From Serripes groenlandicus (Eukaryota; Mollusca; Bivalvia; Cardiida; Cardiidae): DNA of 64,000 nt. The first letter of the stretch is position 1; the number at the start of each line of letters is the position of its first letter. Position numbers and translations under genes: made by a program. The DNA lies in the NCBI GenBank assembly GCA_031761405.1, contig JASEVX010000006.1:26359097-26423096 (forward strand), read 5' to 3'. Below, piece after piece: positions 41,670-51,071 of this stretch. Below the pieces are notes generated by a model. That model had not been told where the DNA came from, ran no database searches, and saw only the letters and a list, made by a program, of their open reading frames with translations.

Positions 41670-42076
41670 ACACACTTCAAGTTAATCAATTTTGAAAACA
41701 TTTTGGCAAAAGGAGAAATCGCTCATTCTTCTTTTGCCAAAATGTTTTTTAAAACTTTTCAATAATTAAACTTTCTATTATAGAATTGTTAACCCTTTCC
41801 CTCATACGACAAGTCTTCAGCAGACGTACGACTTTAAACGTATTTTGTCAACACAAGGAAAATCTCCATAATTGAATGGATAACCAGTATGACAAAAAGT
41901 GGAAAGCATTGTGGCAAAAGAAGAAATTGCACGTTTTGTGCAATTTCTTCTTTTGTCACTAGGTTTTCAAAAAGCCGTCTGCTGCAGGCGTCAGAAACCG
42001 TCTATATGAGGGAAAGGGTTAATAGAGTATTTTATGAAGATGTTCTTCAAGTCCTCTGCTGCAGATTTAAGTGTTT
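41670..42076 (-). mobile_element. older P-MITE split by a younger one
   Basis: 41670-41788 (AATTTTGAAAACATTTTGGCAAAAGG, TTTTGCCAAAATG, TCAATAATTAAACTTTC) continues after the insertion at 42023-42076 (ATGTTCTTCAAGTCCTCTGCTGCAGATTTAAG). Confidence 0.6.
41789..42022 (+). mobile_element. P-MITE, A orientation, inserted in an older P-MITE
   Basis: 234 bp, TTAA both sides. Small insertion in the left inner repeat (CTTCAGCAGACGTACGACTTT), deletion in the right one (CTGCTGCAGGCG). Hairpin TTGCACGTTTTGTGCAA. Confidence 0.93.
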
Positions 42077-42361
42077 GCATGATGATTTTTTTTTTTTTAT
42101 TTAAAACAACAAACCCTGTGCAGCAGCCAACTTTGAAAAAATCTACATAAAATACAGATCTTTATTTATATCATAGGGAATGTCTTTTTACGAACCGATT
42201 CATACACTATAGGATTATGGATAAAGTTGTAACTGAAATACCGTTCAAAATAGTGTAAAACCATACTAATCAACATGCGATTTCATTATTCCCTCTGCTA
42301 TTTAAGGGCTAGTAACCTACCTAATGCACTTACCATTTATCTATATATATAACAGCCGATC

Positions 42362-42601
42362 TTACACCCTTTCCCATATATACAAAATATCTGCTGCAAA
42401 CGACTTTTAAAACATCTCAGCAAAAATATGCAATCTTTTCATATAAGGCAGCATATATAAGTAACTCTATTGAAAACATTAAGGCAAAGAAAGAAATTGC
42501 TCATAATGAGCAATTTCTCATTTTGCCACTCACTATGTTTTCCAAAGTCATCTGTTGCAATTTTGAGTCAAAATATGTCTTCAAAATGAGAAAGGGTTTA
42601 A
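42362..42601 (+). mobile_element. P-MITE, A orientation, diverged
   Basis: Left flank TTAC, then ACCCTTTCCCATATATAC. Perfect hairpin AGAAATTGCTCATAATGAGCAATTTCT. Right end ATGAGAAAGGGTTTAA. Confidence 0.8.
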
Positions 42602-42958
42602 CCATTAACTTTATTACTCCATTATACTGTTATCTGTTAGAAATATTGAATTTTCATTCATACAAAATGTTCAATGAATTAATCTTGACTCAGTCATCCA
42701 ATTAGAGCAGTAGTATTTCCACTTAGATTTCAGTGTCAAAAAACTTAGATAAGATCTGGACAGTATTCAATTGAAAACTTAACTTCAGTTAAAACATTTG
42801 TTTAACCTTCTCCATGATTTACTCTGACAGGATTTATGAAGTCCAACTGGAAAATCATTTTGTTCATGTAACTGTTGCATGCTATCATTAGGTCTACAAA
42901 GTGTGTCATTTTAGTCGGAACTTGAACTATTTAACACTAAAGTGTTGTTTAACCCTTT
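42602..42958. other. nothing recognised
   Basis: No repeat or exon identified. Confidence 0.4.
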
Positions 42959-43050
42959 CCCACTGGCAGACACATTTAAAGGCATCAGTAAGCAGCTAGA
43001 CAAATTTTGCAACAATATTTTCAAATCTTTTCAATAATCATACTTTCATT
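42959..43050 (-). mobile_element. P-MITE fragment, B orientation
   Basis: TTAACCCTTTCCCACTGGCAGACAC to CTTTTCAATAATCATACTTTCATTCATG; the hairpin is deleted and the fragment ends at the SINE. Confidence 0.6.
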
Positions 43051-43190
43051 CATGTTTATTTATTTATTGGGGTTTTACGCCGCTTTCAACATTATTTCAG
43101 TTATATCACGGCGACAGTTCACTTATTCATGATCCCTGGGTAAACAAACCCGAGTACTAGGCTAGAAAATGTGCCTTACCCAAGGGCACT
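43051..43190 (-). mobile_element. SINE body, 5'-truncated
   Basis: (TTTA)n tail, GGGGTTTTACGCCGCTTTCAAC, TTCAGTTATATCACGGCG, GATCCCTGGGTAAACAAACC, GTACTAGGCTAG. No tRNA-like head. Confidence 0.65.
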
Positions 43191-43354
43191 CCATAAATCT
43201 CTATAATTGAATGAACAATTATTGAATGAAGTTGAATCTTTGTGGCAAAAGGAGAAATTGGTCATCATGAGCAATTTCAATTTTAGCCACAATGTTTTCA
43301 AAAGTTACCCTTTGCGGAAGCGTCAGAAAGCGTCGGTATGTGGGAAAGGGTTAA
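43191..43354 (+). mobile_element. P-MITE, A orientation, left-truncated
   Basis: Starts in the long arm (AAATCTCTATAATTGAATGAAC); hairpin AAATTGGTCATCATGAGCAATTT; GCGTCAGAAAGCGTCGG; GTGGGAAAGGGTTAA. Confidence 0.75.
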
Positions 43355-43819
43355 CATCTGAACATTGGTTTGACTTCACTAAAATGTTATTAGTCGCCGG
43401 GCAGAAGCCCGCGACTTCTATTTTTAATAGCTTTTCGGAAATCACATGGGAGGAGGGATAATTATTGGAAAGAAACACATTAAGATGTTTTGAACATATT
43501 ACAATTGTGTTTGTTTAAAAACACTAAGTAATGACACATCTAAAATGGAATAAACATTTCGATGTTTTAGGTATTTTTAGTTTCATTTTGTTGACTTGCA
43601 TTTAAGTGTTTTTGTCTTATTTACGAAGACAAATGTGGTCCCTGCTAGACTTGCAACCAACTGCTATATGTCAATATTGAGATATATTGAAATAAAAATC
43701 ACGTCAAATTCTACTTTCAATAGTAATGTTAACTTACTGAATGTTATTTTCATGTTCAAAAATATGTCTTGATTTGTGAAGAATTCATTTGATAATGTTA
43801 ACTCGTGTATATCTAAAAT
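43355..43819. other. nothing recognised
   Basis: No match to the repeat families. Single-copy appearance. Confidence 0.35.
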
Positions 43820-44070
43820 ATGAACTGTTTCTAACCTAGAACTGTTGATTACGTCACTACCGAGTACCGCCCGCATAGATTTGTAAATTTTGCACACGCT
43901 ACTATATACTACTGTACTTACTGTGTGTGCGATAACCAATGAAAAGCTGGATTTGCACGCGATACATTTTACAACAAAAACCTGCGCGCGCACCTGCCTG
44001 ACTCGCGAATACGGGTCTCGCGCGAATACCAACTGCGTAGATCAATCTCCTTTGCAGAGAGCCGCTCTTT
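43820..44070. promoter_or_regulatory. CpG-rich patch, candidate promoter region
   Basis: In an AT-rich, CpG-poor window this stretch has dense CpG (GCGCGCGCACC, ACTCGCGAATACGG, TCGCGCGAATACC), a CRE-like TTACGTCACT at about 43846 and a CCAAT (AACCAATG) at about 43935. On the minus strand donor-like CAGGTGCGCG and ACAGTAAGTAC occur. No coding start is convincing. Direction undetermined. Confidence 0.3.
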
Positions 44071-44643
44071 ACACTCACTTACAAATAGTAAATTATAGGT
44101 GATTTAAAATGTTTATTTCGTTCGAAACAAATGAAGAAAAGAACAAACCGAGATAAAACTGGTTTTAATGGAAAAATGACTTTGAACGAACACTCTCTGC
44201 CTATAAAGAGAGTTTCAAGAACGACACCTCTGCGAATAAGAAAGAATCGGGTCTTTCGTACGAAATTATTTCGTCCTTGACAATTTTAAATGTGTCATTT
44301 AATTCCCTAAAGGCATATTGCTTCCGATCTGCATATCATTAACACAAGGGCGCTCATCATAATATAATTTTAAAACATGAGTAGTTTGTTGTTTTCATTA
44401 TAAAAAAGGAAGGAAAGAATTAAAATAAATTAACATGTTGTAGGGCTAAGTTTATGTTCGAAATTCAGTTTAAATTATACAACAATTTCAATGAGATTTA
44501 ACTGTTTAGTTGATATTATATTTCGAAGGTGGTCTAATTTATAAATATTGGACTACATTTCAACATTTGTTAAAGTATGATATAATTAGGATGCTAAGCT
44601 AATATCATTTTGAGAAAAAGTGAAAACTCATGTCTTCAGCGAT
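44071..44643. other. nothing recognised
   Basis: AT-rich and free of the repeat families seen elsewhere, in keeping with single-copy flank of the CpG-rich patch. Confidence 0.35.
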
Positions 44644-44644
44644 T

Positions 44645-44722
44645 TAACCCTTATCTCATTGTTTTAAAAGTAGATTGCTGCAAAGGTGTCCACTGTTGAC
44701 TTTAAAATAGGAAAGGTAAAAT
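44645..44722 (+). mobile_element. very short P-MITE remnant
   Basis: TTAACCCTTATCTCATTG, AGTAGATTGCTGCAAAGGTG, TAGGAAAGGTAAA. Confidence 0.4.
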
Positions 44723-45297
44723 GACGTGCTATTGCATGCAAATCCTAAATTGTCTGTTTTGTGGTTTTATTGAAAAATAATAAAATTCAAATATTCTGAC
44801 AAACATCTTGAAAAGTGTATGTGGAATTCACAAATCTTATAATTATTCCTTAATGAAAGCACTGTATACATACTAAGACTAATGATTGGCAAGATTACTC
44901 ATTTCCATTACTGTGTATGATCAATAATTAGTTGGTTGTGTGTATGGTCAACCTACTTTGGAATGGAGATTGATCATAAACAATGAAAGGCTTCAATTAT
45001 CATTCACTTCGTTGACAAAACAATGACAAAGTTATGATACATTTTAACTTGACCCCACCCCTGATGTTCCAATATGCCCCTCAGTTGATAACTGTTTATT
45101 CAACTACTATAATGTTAGTGTTATACATAACTGCACTATGGATATCCGGCGACATTGATGCGTTGCATCAAATTTCTCTTGTCATTCATAATTTAGATAA
45201 GCTGCTGAGCGATGAAGCAATTCAAGTCAACATCTTGCCAATCTAGTTGGTAAGGAAAAGTGAGAAAGACTTTAACAAGGTCAGTTATGTGTAACCC
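44723..45297. other. nothing recognised
   Basis: A 70-codon frame at 45034 (+) is hydrophobic but has no domain or splice support. Confidence 0.35.
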
Positions 45298-45476
45298 TTA
45301 ACCCTTACCCACATACAGACACTTTTTGACGCCTCTGCAGCTGACAACTTTTGCCACAACATGTTCATCTCCATTAAAAAATTATAGTTTCACTTGAAGA
45401 GATTTTCCATATTTTTTGCTTATAGATATTTTCAAAGTCGTCTGCTGCAGATTTCTTGTATGTGAGAAAGGGTTAT
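45298..45476 (-). mobile_element. P-MITE, B orientation, hairpin deleted
   Basis: TTAACCCTTACCCACATACAGACAC; GCAGCTGACAACTTTTGCCACAACATG shows the hairpin loss; right end GTGAGAAAGGG followed by TTAT. Confidence 0.85.
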
Positions 45477-45525
45477 TTCAATGGATATTGTTCAACGAGT
45501 TCTTGACCGCAATCTGTCCCCGGAG

Positions 45526-45752
45526 TTAACCCTCTCCAAGATGCAGACACTTTCAGACACCTCTGCAGCAGCCGACATTTGAAAACATTGTGGCAAATGG
45601 AGAAATTGTTCATAATGAGCTATTTCTCCATTTGTCACAATGTTTTCAACTTTATCTAATAATTATACTTCCTTAAATAATGATTTACTCAATTTTTGTG
45701 TGAATGTGTTCAGTCATCTACTGCGGATTTGTTGTATGTGGGAAAGGGTTAT
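45526..45752 (-). mobile_element. P-MITE, B orientation
   Basis: Left TTAA, right TTAT. Hairpin AAATTGTTCATAATGAGCTATTT has two stem mismatches that coincide across the loop. Outer stem TGTGGCAAATGGAG / CTCCATTTGTCACA. Confidence 0.87.
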
Positions 45753-45853
45753 AAGTATTATTATATAACAATACCAACATTGAATTGCTTCAATGGCTCT
45801 TTCTTTCTTTAGTTACTTTCCATTGATGCCTGAACTTTCATTTCATGCAGGTT

Positions 45854-45938
45854 ATAACCCTTTCCCCCTGTCGATGCTTTCTCACTCGAACACCTCTGTT
45901 GAGCAGACGATTATTGAAAACATTGTGACAAAAGAAAC
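45854..45938 (-). mobile_element. P-MITE truncated by a HINE-like element
   Basis: Left flank ATAA, CCCTTTCCCCCTGTCGATGC, GTTGAGCAGACGATTATTGAAAACATTGTGACAAAAGAA, then the sequence changes to ACAAGAGC. Confidence 0.65.
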
Positions 45939-46110
45939 AAGAGCTTCGCGTACGGCACAGACGCTTGACTGATAGAAAACAGAAAAAAAGCTGAGCTGAA
46001 CAAAAAACCTTAACCGGACGATCCCGCCGCCGACAACGAGGCCAGGGTCAATTGATAATAGCTCTCGTTTTTGTGGCGATTGGTTGACAATCGCCACAGT
46101 GCTACCAAAA
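45939..46110 (+). mobile_element. HINE-like element, start only
   Basis: Starts ACAAGAGCTTCGCGTACGGC, like the ACAAGAGC starts at 12434 and 14826. It includes a GTGGCGATTG / CAATCGCCAC inverted pair (about 46072-46096). The 3' end is not found. Confidence 0.4.
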
Positions 46111-47494
46111 CAACAACAACGAAAAAAAATTATATAGTCGTATTTGAACAATCGGTTGGATATTTCTGCAAAGGCAATTTACTCACTTCCGTTAAACCCC
46201 ATATATATATATAGTTCCATCAGTGATGCAGGCACACGATTAATAATGATAATGTTAGTGCTACTTTGATACCGGATTGGTACTAATATTTGAGATTTAT
46301 CGAGAAAATATCTAAATAGAGTTAAACTATTTACATATTATCTTTCTTCATGTTTGGGCAGATAATAAATATCATCGGGCGTCTTGGGTACGCTATGCAG
46401 AGTATCATGATACTCCTGTGCCTCGTTTTATTTTTACTGTAGTCAACCGTAACCTTTTGACCTTTAACCTGATTCGGCAGGAGTTGGTTGTACTCTGATT
46501 ATCTTCGTCATGATTTGGCAGATAATAAATATCATTGCGCGTTCTGCCTTGCAAATAACGACAACTCTGGTGATACTCAAATCTGGAAATTCCAAAAGGT
46601 TCTATAAATAGCTCGCGAGACCAAAAACCAGAAAAGCTTGTAAATCTCGATATTATAAACGCTTTATTTTGTACTTGTTTAAATATATGAAAGCGTCTAG
46701 ATAATAAGACTGGTTTACAAAGGTTTTAAAGGACACACGATGGCAGTGTGTACACACGTTATGTATACACGTCTGCACGTTCTAGAGTCAATTAGCAATC
46801 AATGCTGACAGTGTAGCCTAATTGAGTTTGAAGATCTAGCATTATAATATATGCCTATATTTTCATAAATTAAACAGTTTGGCAAATAGTGAAATTGTGC
46901 TTTTGGAGCATGTTTTGTGTTTGTTTTTGCACTCACATTATTCGAAGCAGTTTAACAACCTCAGAGACATATAAATACACTGTGACAACCCTCAATCATG
47001 CAATGTGAAGGGACTAAATTGAACAGACCTGTTTAATATCGGACATAATTGAAACAAACACCAAACTAATGGATACTGTTTTCTCTCCTTTCTTTAGTCA
47101 TTTCTAAAGTGTAAAATATATTTTATCTTAATATGGCCTAACGACCTGGTGATAAACATGTGATTACCCAAACAATTTAGATTACAAATAGTCATTCTAA
47201 TGAGCTAAAACGGTAGTCTATCGAATACCAACTAGATTTTTCATAACTTTGGAATGGCCTAATTTTGAACACATCATGACCAATTTCAGAACGTAACTAA
47301 ATAATCACCAAGACAACATTCTGGCAAACTAACATTATTCTACTGTCAAAAGATGCAGGGTTGATACATTCTCAAATATACCCGCACCAGAGTCATCGCA
47401 AGCCCTACACCGATATACTGCTTGTTACTTTGCAGGATTTTCCATACGATCGCCACTACAGTGCCATTGGCGCTTTGATTTCAAAAGTCGAGCT
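46111..47494. other. 1.4 kb free of P-MITE; internal duplication and a TATA-like box
   Basis: At about 46340-46420 and 46497-46580 a diverged block recurs (ATTATCTT, CAGATAATAAATATCAT, GATACTC), period about 160 bp. TATAAATAGCTCGCGAG lies at about 46604. No open frame of note. Either single-copy regulatory sequence or an old repeat. Confidence 0.3.
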
Positions 47495-47648
47495 AAAAAT
47501 TGCTCAAAACGAGCAATTTTTCCTTTTGAAACAATGTTTTTAACTCTATTCAATAAGTATGTCTTCATTTAGGGAGATTTTCCATATTATTGTTGAGATA
47601 TTTTCAAAGTCGTCTGCTGCAGATTTGTTGTATGTGGGAAAGGATTAA
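47495..47648 (-). mobile_element. P-MITE, B orientation, left-truncated
   Basis: Starts at the hairpin AAATTGCTCAAAACGAGCAATTT. Right end TGTATGTGGGAAAGGATTAA. Confidence 0.75.
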
Positions 47649-47850
47649 GAGAGATGTCCAGACTTGTGCAGATTTTATCCAATGTCTCACCAGCGCAGTC
47701 TTCAATGTTGTGACCTAGTATATGGTAAATAGACCTAAATGCATCTTCTGACAAAAAAGCTAGTAGTGTAGCCCCACAAGTTTTACCCCAAGGCTGCTTC
47801 AAATGATGCCCAACAAGAACGTCAATTAAAGACCCACAATCTCTAGATCC
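47649..47850 (-). CDS. possible coding exon, unrecognised
   Basis: The minus strand has an open frame with protein-like composition (SLIDVLVGHHLKQPWGKT, LLAFLSEDAFRSIYHILG, ETLDKICTSLDIS) that runs into the P-MITE at 47648. A stop (TGA at about 47853) lies just upstream in frame. CTAG before AGATTGTGGG and TTTCAATATTACAG about 20 bases further up are possible acceptors; CTGGTGAGAC inside is a possible donor. I recognise no family. It may be a real exon or a relic. Confidence 0.28.
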
Positions 47851-47926
47851 ACTCACTCACTGGGGCTCTGTAATATTGAAATCGAATGAACACAGTCATG
47901 CTAACCTTAATTATTGTCACTGCACT

Positions 47927-48156
47927 TTAACCCTTTCCCTCATACGACAATTCTGCAGCAGACGACTTTGAACATAGATTGACAAAAAATAGAAAATCTC
48001 TCTAATTGAATGGATAACCTATGACAAAAAGTGGAAAACATTGTGGCAAAAGGAGAAATTGCACGTTTTGTGCAATTTTTTCTTTTGTCACTATGTTTTC
48101 AAAAAGCCATCTGCTGCAGAGCCATCAGAAAGCGTTTATATGAGGGAAAGGGTTAA
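47927..48156 (+). mobile_element. P-MITE, A orientation, intact
   Basis: 230 bp, TTAA both sides. Hairpin TTGCACGTTTTGTGCAA. Confidence 0.95.
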
Positions 48157-48176
48157 TTGAGTCAAACTAATTATGG

Positions 48177-48753
48177 GTGAGTGATTGGGGTTTAACGCAG
48201 TTTTAAACAATTGTTCAATCATATCACCGTAAGCGGCCACTTCGCCTACTAACGTGTTTCCTGGCTTTCTCAGACCAGTACTCCACACAACACTCTTTTC
48301 AAGCAACTGGCTGCTTTTCCACATGGACTGTAAGCCCGTTAGTTGAAGACGAATGATGCTTATAACACTGTTTGTTTGGAGTTTAACGCCGCTTTCAACA
48401 GCTTTGGTCATATCATGGCGGTCAGTGCACCTACCCATGTTTTCCTGGCTTTCCCACACCAGTACTTACACAACATTCTTTCAAAGCCACTGACTACTTT
48501 CTCACATAGATCAGAGGTGAGAGGCAATGGAAAACATCGCCCGAAAGAATGTCGCCGCAACCAGGTATCGAATCCGTGACCTCCAGATCACGAGTCAGAT
48601 ACGCTACCAATTGAGCTACCCGGCCGGGTCTTATAACACTGTAACATTTGTCAAACGTTGAAAAGAATGTTGGCCAAGCTGGAGTTCGAACTCACAACCC
48701 CTGGATCATCGGGACAGCCCGCGTCGCTACCGACTGAACTACAGGGGCTCTGC
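48177..48753 (-). mobile_element. tRNA-derived SINE interrupted by a second SINE
   Basis: Minus-strand head: GAGCCCCTGTAGTTCAGTCGG, GTAGCG (A box), GAGTTCGAACTCC (B box). It continues after the insertion with GTCTTCAACTAACGGGC and the body to AACCCCAATC. Outer flanks CAAACTAATTATGG (48163-48176) and CAATTCAATTATGG (48754-48767) look like a diverged target-site duplication. Confidence 0.82.
48371..48629 (-). mobile_element. full-length SINE nested in a SINE, 12-bp TSD
   Basis: CTTATAACACTG at 48359-48370 is repeated exactly at 48630-48641. Minus strand: CCCGGCCGGGTAGCTCAATT, GGTAGCG (A box), ACGGATTCGATACC (B box), the body, and a (CAAA)n 3' end. A 5'-truncated sister copy lies at 32090-32303. 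Confidence 0.92.
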
Positions 48754-48920
48754 CAATTCAATTATGGACAGGCAGAAGAGTGACACAGATTTAGGGACCT
48801 TCAATGAACAAACTAGGCATTTGTATCAGTTACACTACAGAGTTATACAATTTCAATGTTTTTATATGGGAAATAAAACCAGAGACTGGAGACCGGAGAC
48901 TGGAGGGTATAAAATGACTA

Positions 48921-49280
48921 ATAACCCTTTCTCACATACACCAAATCTCCAGCAATGACCCACTTGGAAGCGTCTCACTAAAAATGTGGCAAATCTCTAT
49001 AAATGAAAGTATGATCATGAAATAGAGTTGACAACATCATGCCACAAAAGTACACATTGCTCATTATGACACACAGTAGACGCATCTGCATCAAATATTT
49101 TTGAAAACATTGCGACAAAAGAAGCTCACAACGAGAAATTTCTCCTTTTGTCATGATATTTTCTATATTATATAGATACTTTATATTCATTTATAGAGAT
49201 TTCTATATTTTTGCCAAGATAAGGTATATATTTTCAAGGTCGTCAGTGGTGCAGATTTGGTGTATCTGGGGAATTGTTAA
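48921..49280. mobile_element. two P-MITE halves fused
   Basis: 48921 to about 49070 is an A-orientation left half (flank ATAA, CCCTTTCTCACATACACC...ATTGCTCATTATGAC). From 49071 the sequence is B orientation (AGTAGACGCATCTGCATC...GAGAAATTTCTCCTTTTGTC) to GGGGAATTGTTAA at 49280. Confidence 0.65.
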
Positions 49281-49463
49281 ATAATCACTCAAGTATCATC
49301 CAAATTTGTCCTTCCTTCCATATATCACATTTGCTGTCTCAAATATTTTCAAAGCAGAAAACTCAAAAAATATAAATCAGGTACAGCTTATATGAATTAC
49401 AATAGGAGACTGGAGGGTAAATCTGATCCACTCGTATCGTTATACAAGGAAAAACAAATCGTA

Positions 49464-49670
49464 TTAACCCTTAGTTCCCAATAACAAATCTGCAGCAGAC
49501 GACGTCAAAGAATAGAAAATCTCTAATTGAATGGAAAACCTATATGACTAAAAGTGGAAAACATATTGTGGCAAAAGGAAAAATTGCTTGTTTTGAGCAA
49601 TTTCTTCTTTTGTCACAATGTTTTCAAAAAACTGTCTACTGAGAGGCGTCTATATGAGGGAATGGGTTAT
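49464..49670 (+). mobile_element. P-MITE, A orientation
   Basis: Left TTAA, right TTAT. TIR damaged (CCCTTAGTTCCCAATAAC). Hairpin TTGCTTGTTTTGAGCAA. Inner right repeat TGTCTACTGAGAGGCG. Confidence 0.87.
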
Positions 49671-49843
49671 TAATCCTTTCGCAACAACAAATCTGCAACA
49701 TGGAGACGACTTTGAAAAAACTAGGCAAAATTATGAAAAGTCTGATTCAATGCAAGAATATAGTAAAGATAAAGTTGAAAACATCATGGCAAAACCAGAA
49801 ATAGCTAATAATGAGCCCAATAAATGCATGTGGGAAAGAGTCA
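49670..49843 (+). mobile_element. P-MITE, A orientation, abutting the previous copy
   Basis: TTAATCCTTTCGCAACAAC, AACATGGAGACGACTTTG, AACATCATGGCAAAACCAG, AATAGCTAATAATGAGC, then CATGTGGGAAAGAGTCAA. Confidence 0.6.
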
Positions 49844-50287
49844 ATTCGTACAAATTACAGAAAAAGTTCTTTCAGTGTCCCATGTAACTATGTCTTTGAG
49901 CTGTTTCAGTTGCTAGGAGAAACATCCGGATGTCGACCCTAATTTATCATCGCAAAAGAAAACAGAATTACGGATAAAATCCCAGTGACCTCAGGTTATT
50001 AAAACGGCTGAATGTAATAACAACATAACCTAAATAACACGTACGTTATTACCCAGTCCAAGGGTAACATAAGGCCATGTAAGATAATTATCTCTTGCTC
50101 AAAACATCAAAAAAATTAGGATGTACCCTTATAAGAATGTATGTCAGACCATGAGGACTTAACATATAGGAGTGAATAGAAGTCCTTGTCAAACAATTAC
50201 TTTTGGAATTGTCTTTGAAAAAACATTGAAACTCGGAGTATAAATGAAAGAATAATTATTGAATAGAGTTTGTGGGGTACTCACTTT
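49844..50287. other. nothing recognised
   Basis: Low repeat content. A short P-MITE long-arm trace (AAATGAAAGAATAATTATTGAATAGAGTT) at about 50242. Confidence 0.35.
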
Positions 50288-50515
50288 AACCCTTTCCCTC
50301 ATATAGACGCTTTCTGACGCCTCTGCAGCAGACGGCTTTTTGAAAACATAGTGACAAAAGAAGAAATTGCACAGAACGTGCAATTTCTCCTTTTGCCACA
50401 CTGTTTTCCACTTTTTTTCATAGGTTATCCATTCAATTATGGAGATTTTCTATGTTTTGACAAAATACGTTCAAAGTCGTCTGCTGCAGAATTGTCGTAT
50501 GAGGGAAAGGGTTAA
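50288..50515 (-). mobile_element. P-MITE, B orientation, intact
   Basis: 228 bp, TTAA both sides. Hairpin TTGCACAGAACGTGCAA, the complement of the GTTCT-loop subtype. Confidence 0.95.
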
Positions 50516-50639
50516 AAGAATAATAAACCTTTGGCATCTATTTCTAGTCTTCAGTTTATTATTCTCCATTTCTCGTTAAAACATATTTCAATTTTTTTTA
50601 TATTTTCTATGGTAATTATATTTTTAAAAATTACATCTG

Positions 50640-50705
50640 TTTCAAGTCGTCTGCACAGCAGATCGAGGCATCAGAAAGCATCTACAAGTGGGAAACTTTG
50701 GGTAA
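50640..50705 (+). mobile_element. P-MITE right-end fragment
   Basis: TTTCAAGTCGTCTGCACAGCAG, GGCATCAGAAAGCATCTACAAG, TGGGAAACTTTGGGTAAA. Confidence 0.5.
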
Positions 50706-50799
50706 ATATTTATCAAGTTGAATACTTTGAAAATTAATCTGAAATAGAAGTTTTGAAAACGGGAATATTGGTATATTTTGCTTGCAGTAGCTGTTATAA

Positions 50800-50925
50800 T
50801 TAGTAATTTCTCCTTTTTTTCGCAACACAGTTCTCGATCAACCTAAATTCAATAATTCTACTAATACTCTCTATATATTTTCAAAGTGGTCTGCTGTAGA
50901 TTTGTTGTATGTGGGAAAGGGTTAA
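50800..50925 (-). mobile_element. P-MITE right-half fragment, B orientation
   Basis: TAATTTCTCC, ACACAGTTCTCGATCAACC, AAAGTGGTCTGCTGTAG, TGTATGTGGGAAAGGGTTAA. Confidence 0.65.
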
Positions 50926-51071
50926 ACCAATTTATGGAATCTCCACAGTTCCTAGTGTCCCTGTACAGCAATTATACCAGAAGATTATGGTATTAGAGGT
51001 ATTAAACCTAGCCATGGTCCCCGAGAAATTCCATTACAGTACCCAACAATAAAATAATTCTATCAACAGAT

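Noticed and set aside
43664..44032. 122-codon minus-strand frame over the CpG-rich patch
   Set aside because: The frame is probably long because of local composition; no domain is visible. The CpG patch itself is reported instead.
43820..44070. Promoter of the Fat-like cadherin
   Set aside because: The cadherin exon is on the minus strand at 57 kb, so its promoter must lie at higher coordinates; this patch is downstream of it.
48136..48459. 107-codon minus-strand frame
   Set aside because: It is the translation of the SINE body and part of a P-MITE.
48550..48629. tRNA gene on the minus strand with A and B boxes
   Set aside because: It is the head of a SINE with a target-site duplication and SINE body; the acceptor stem does not close.
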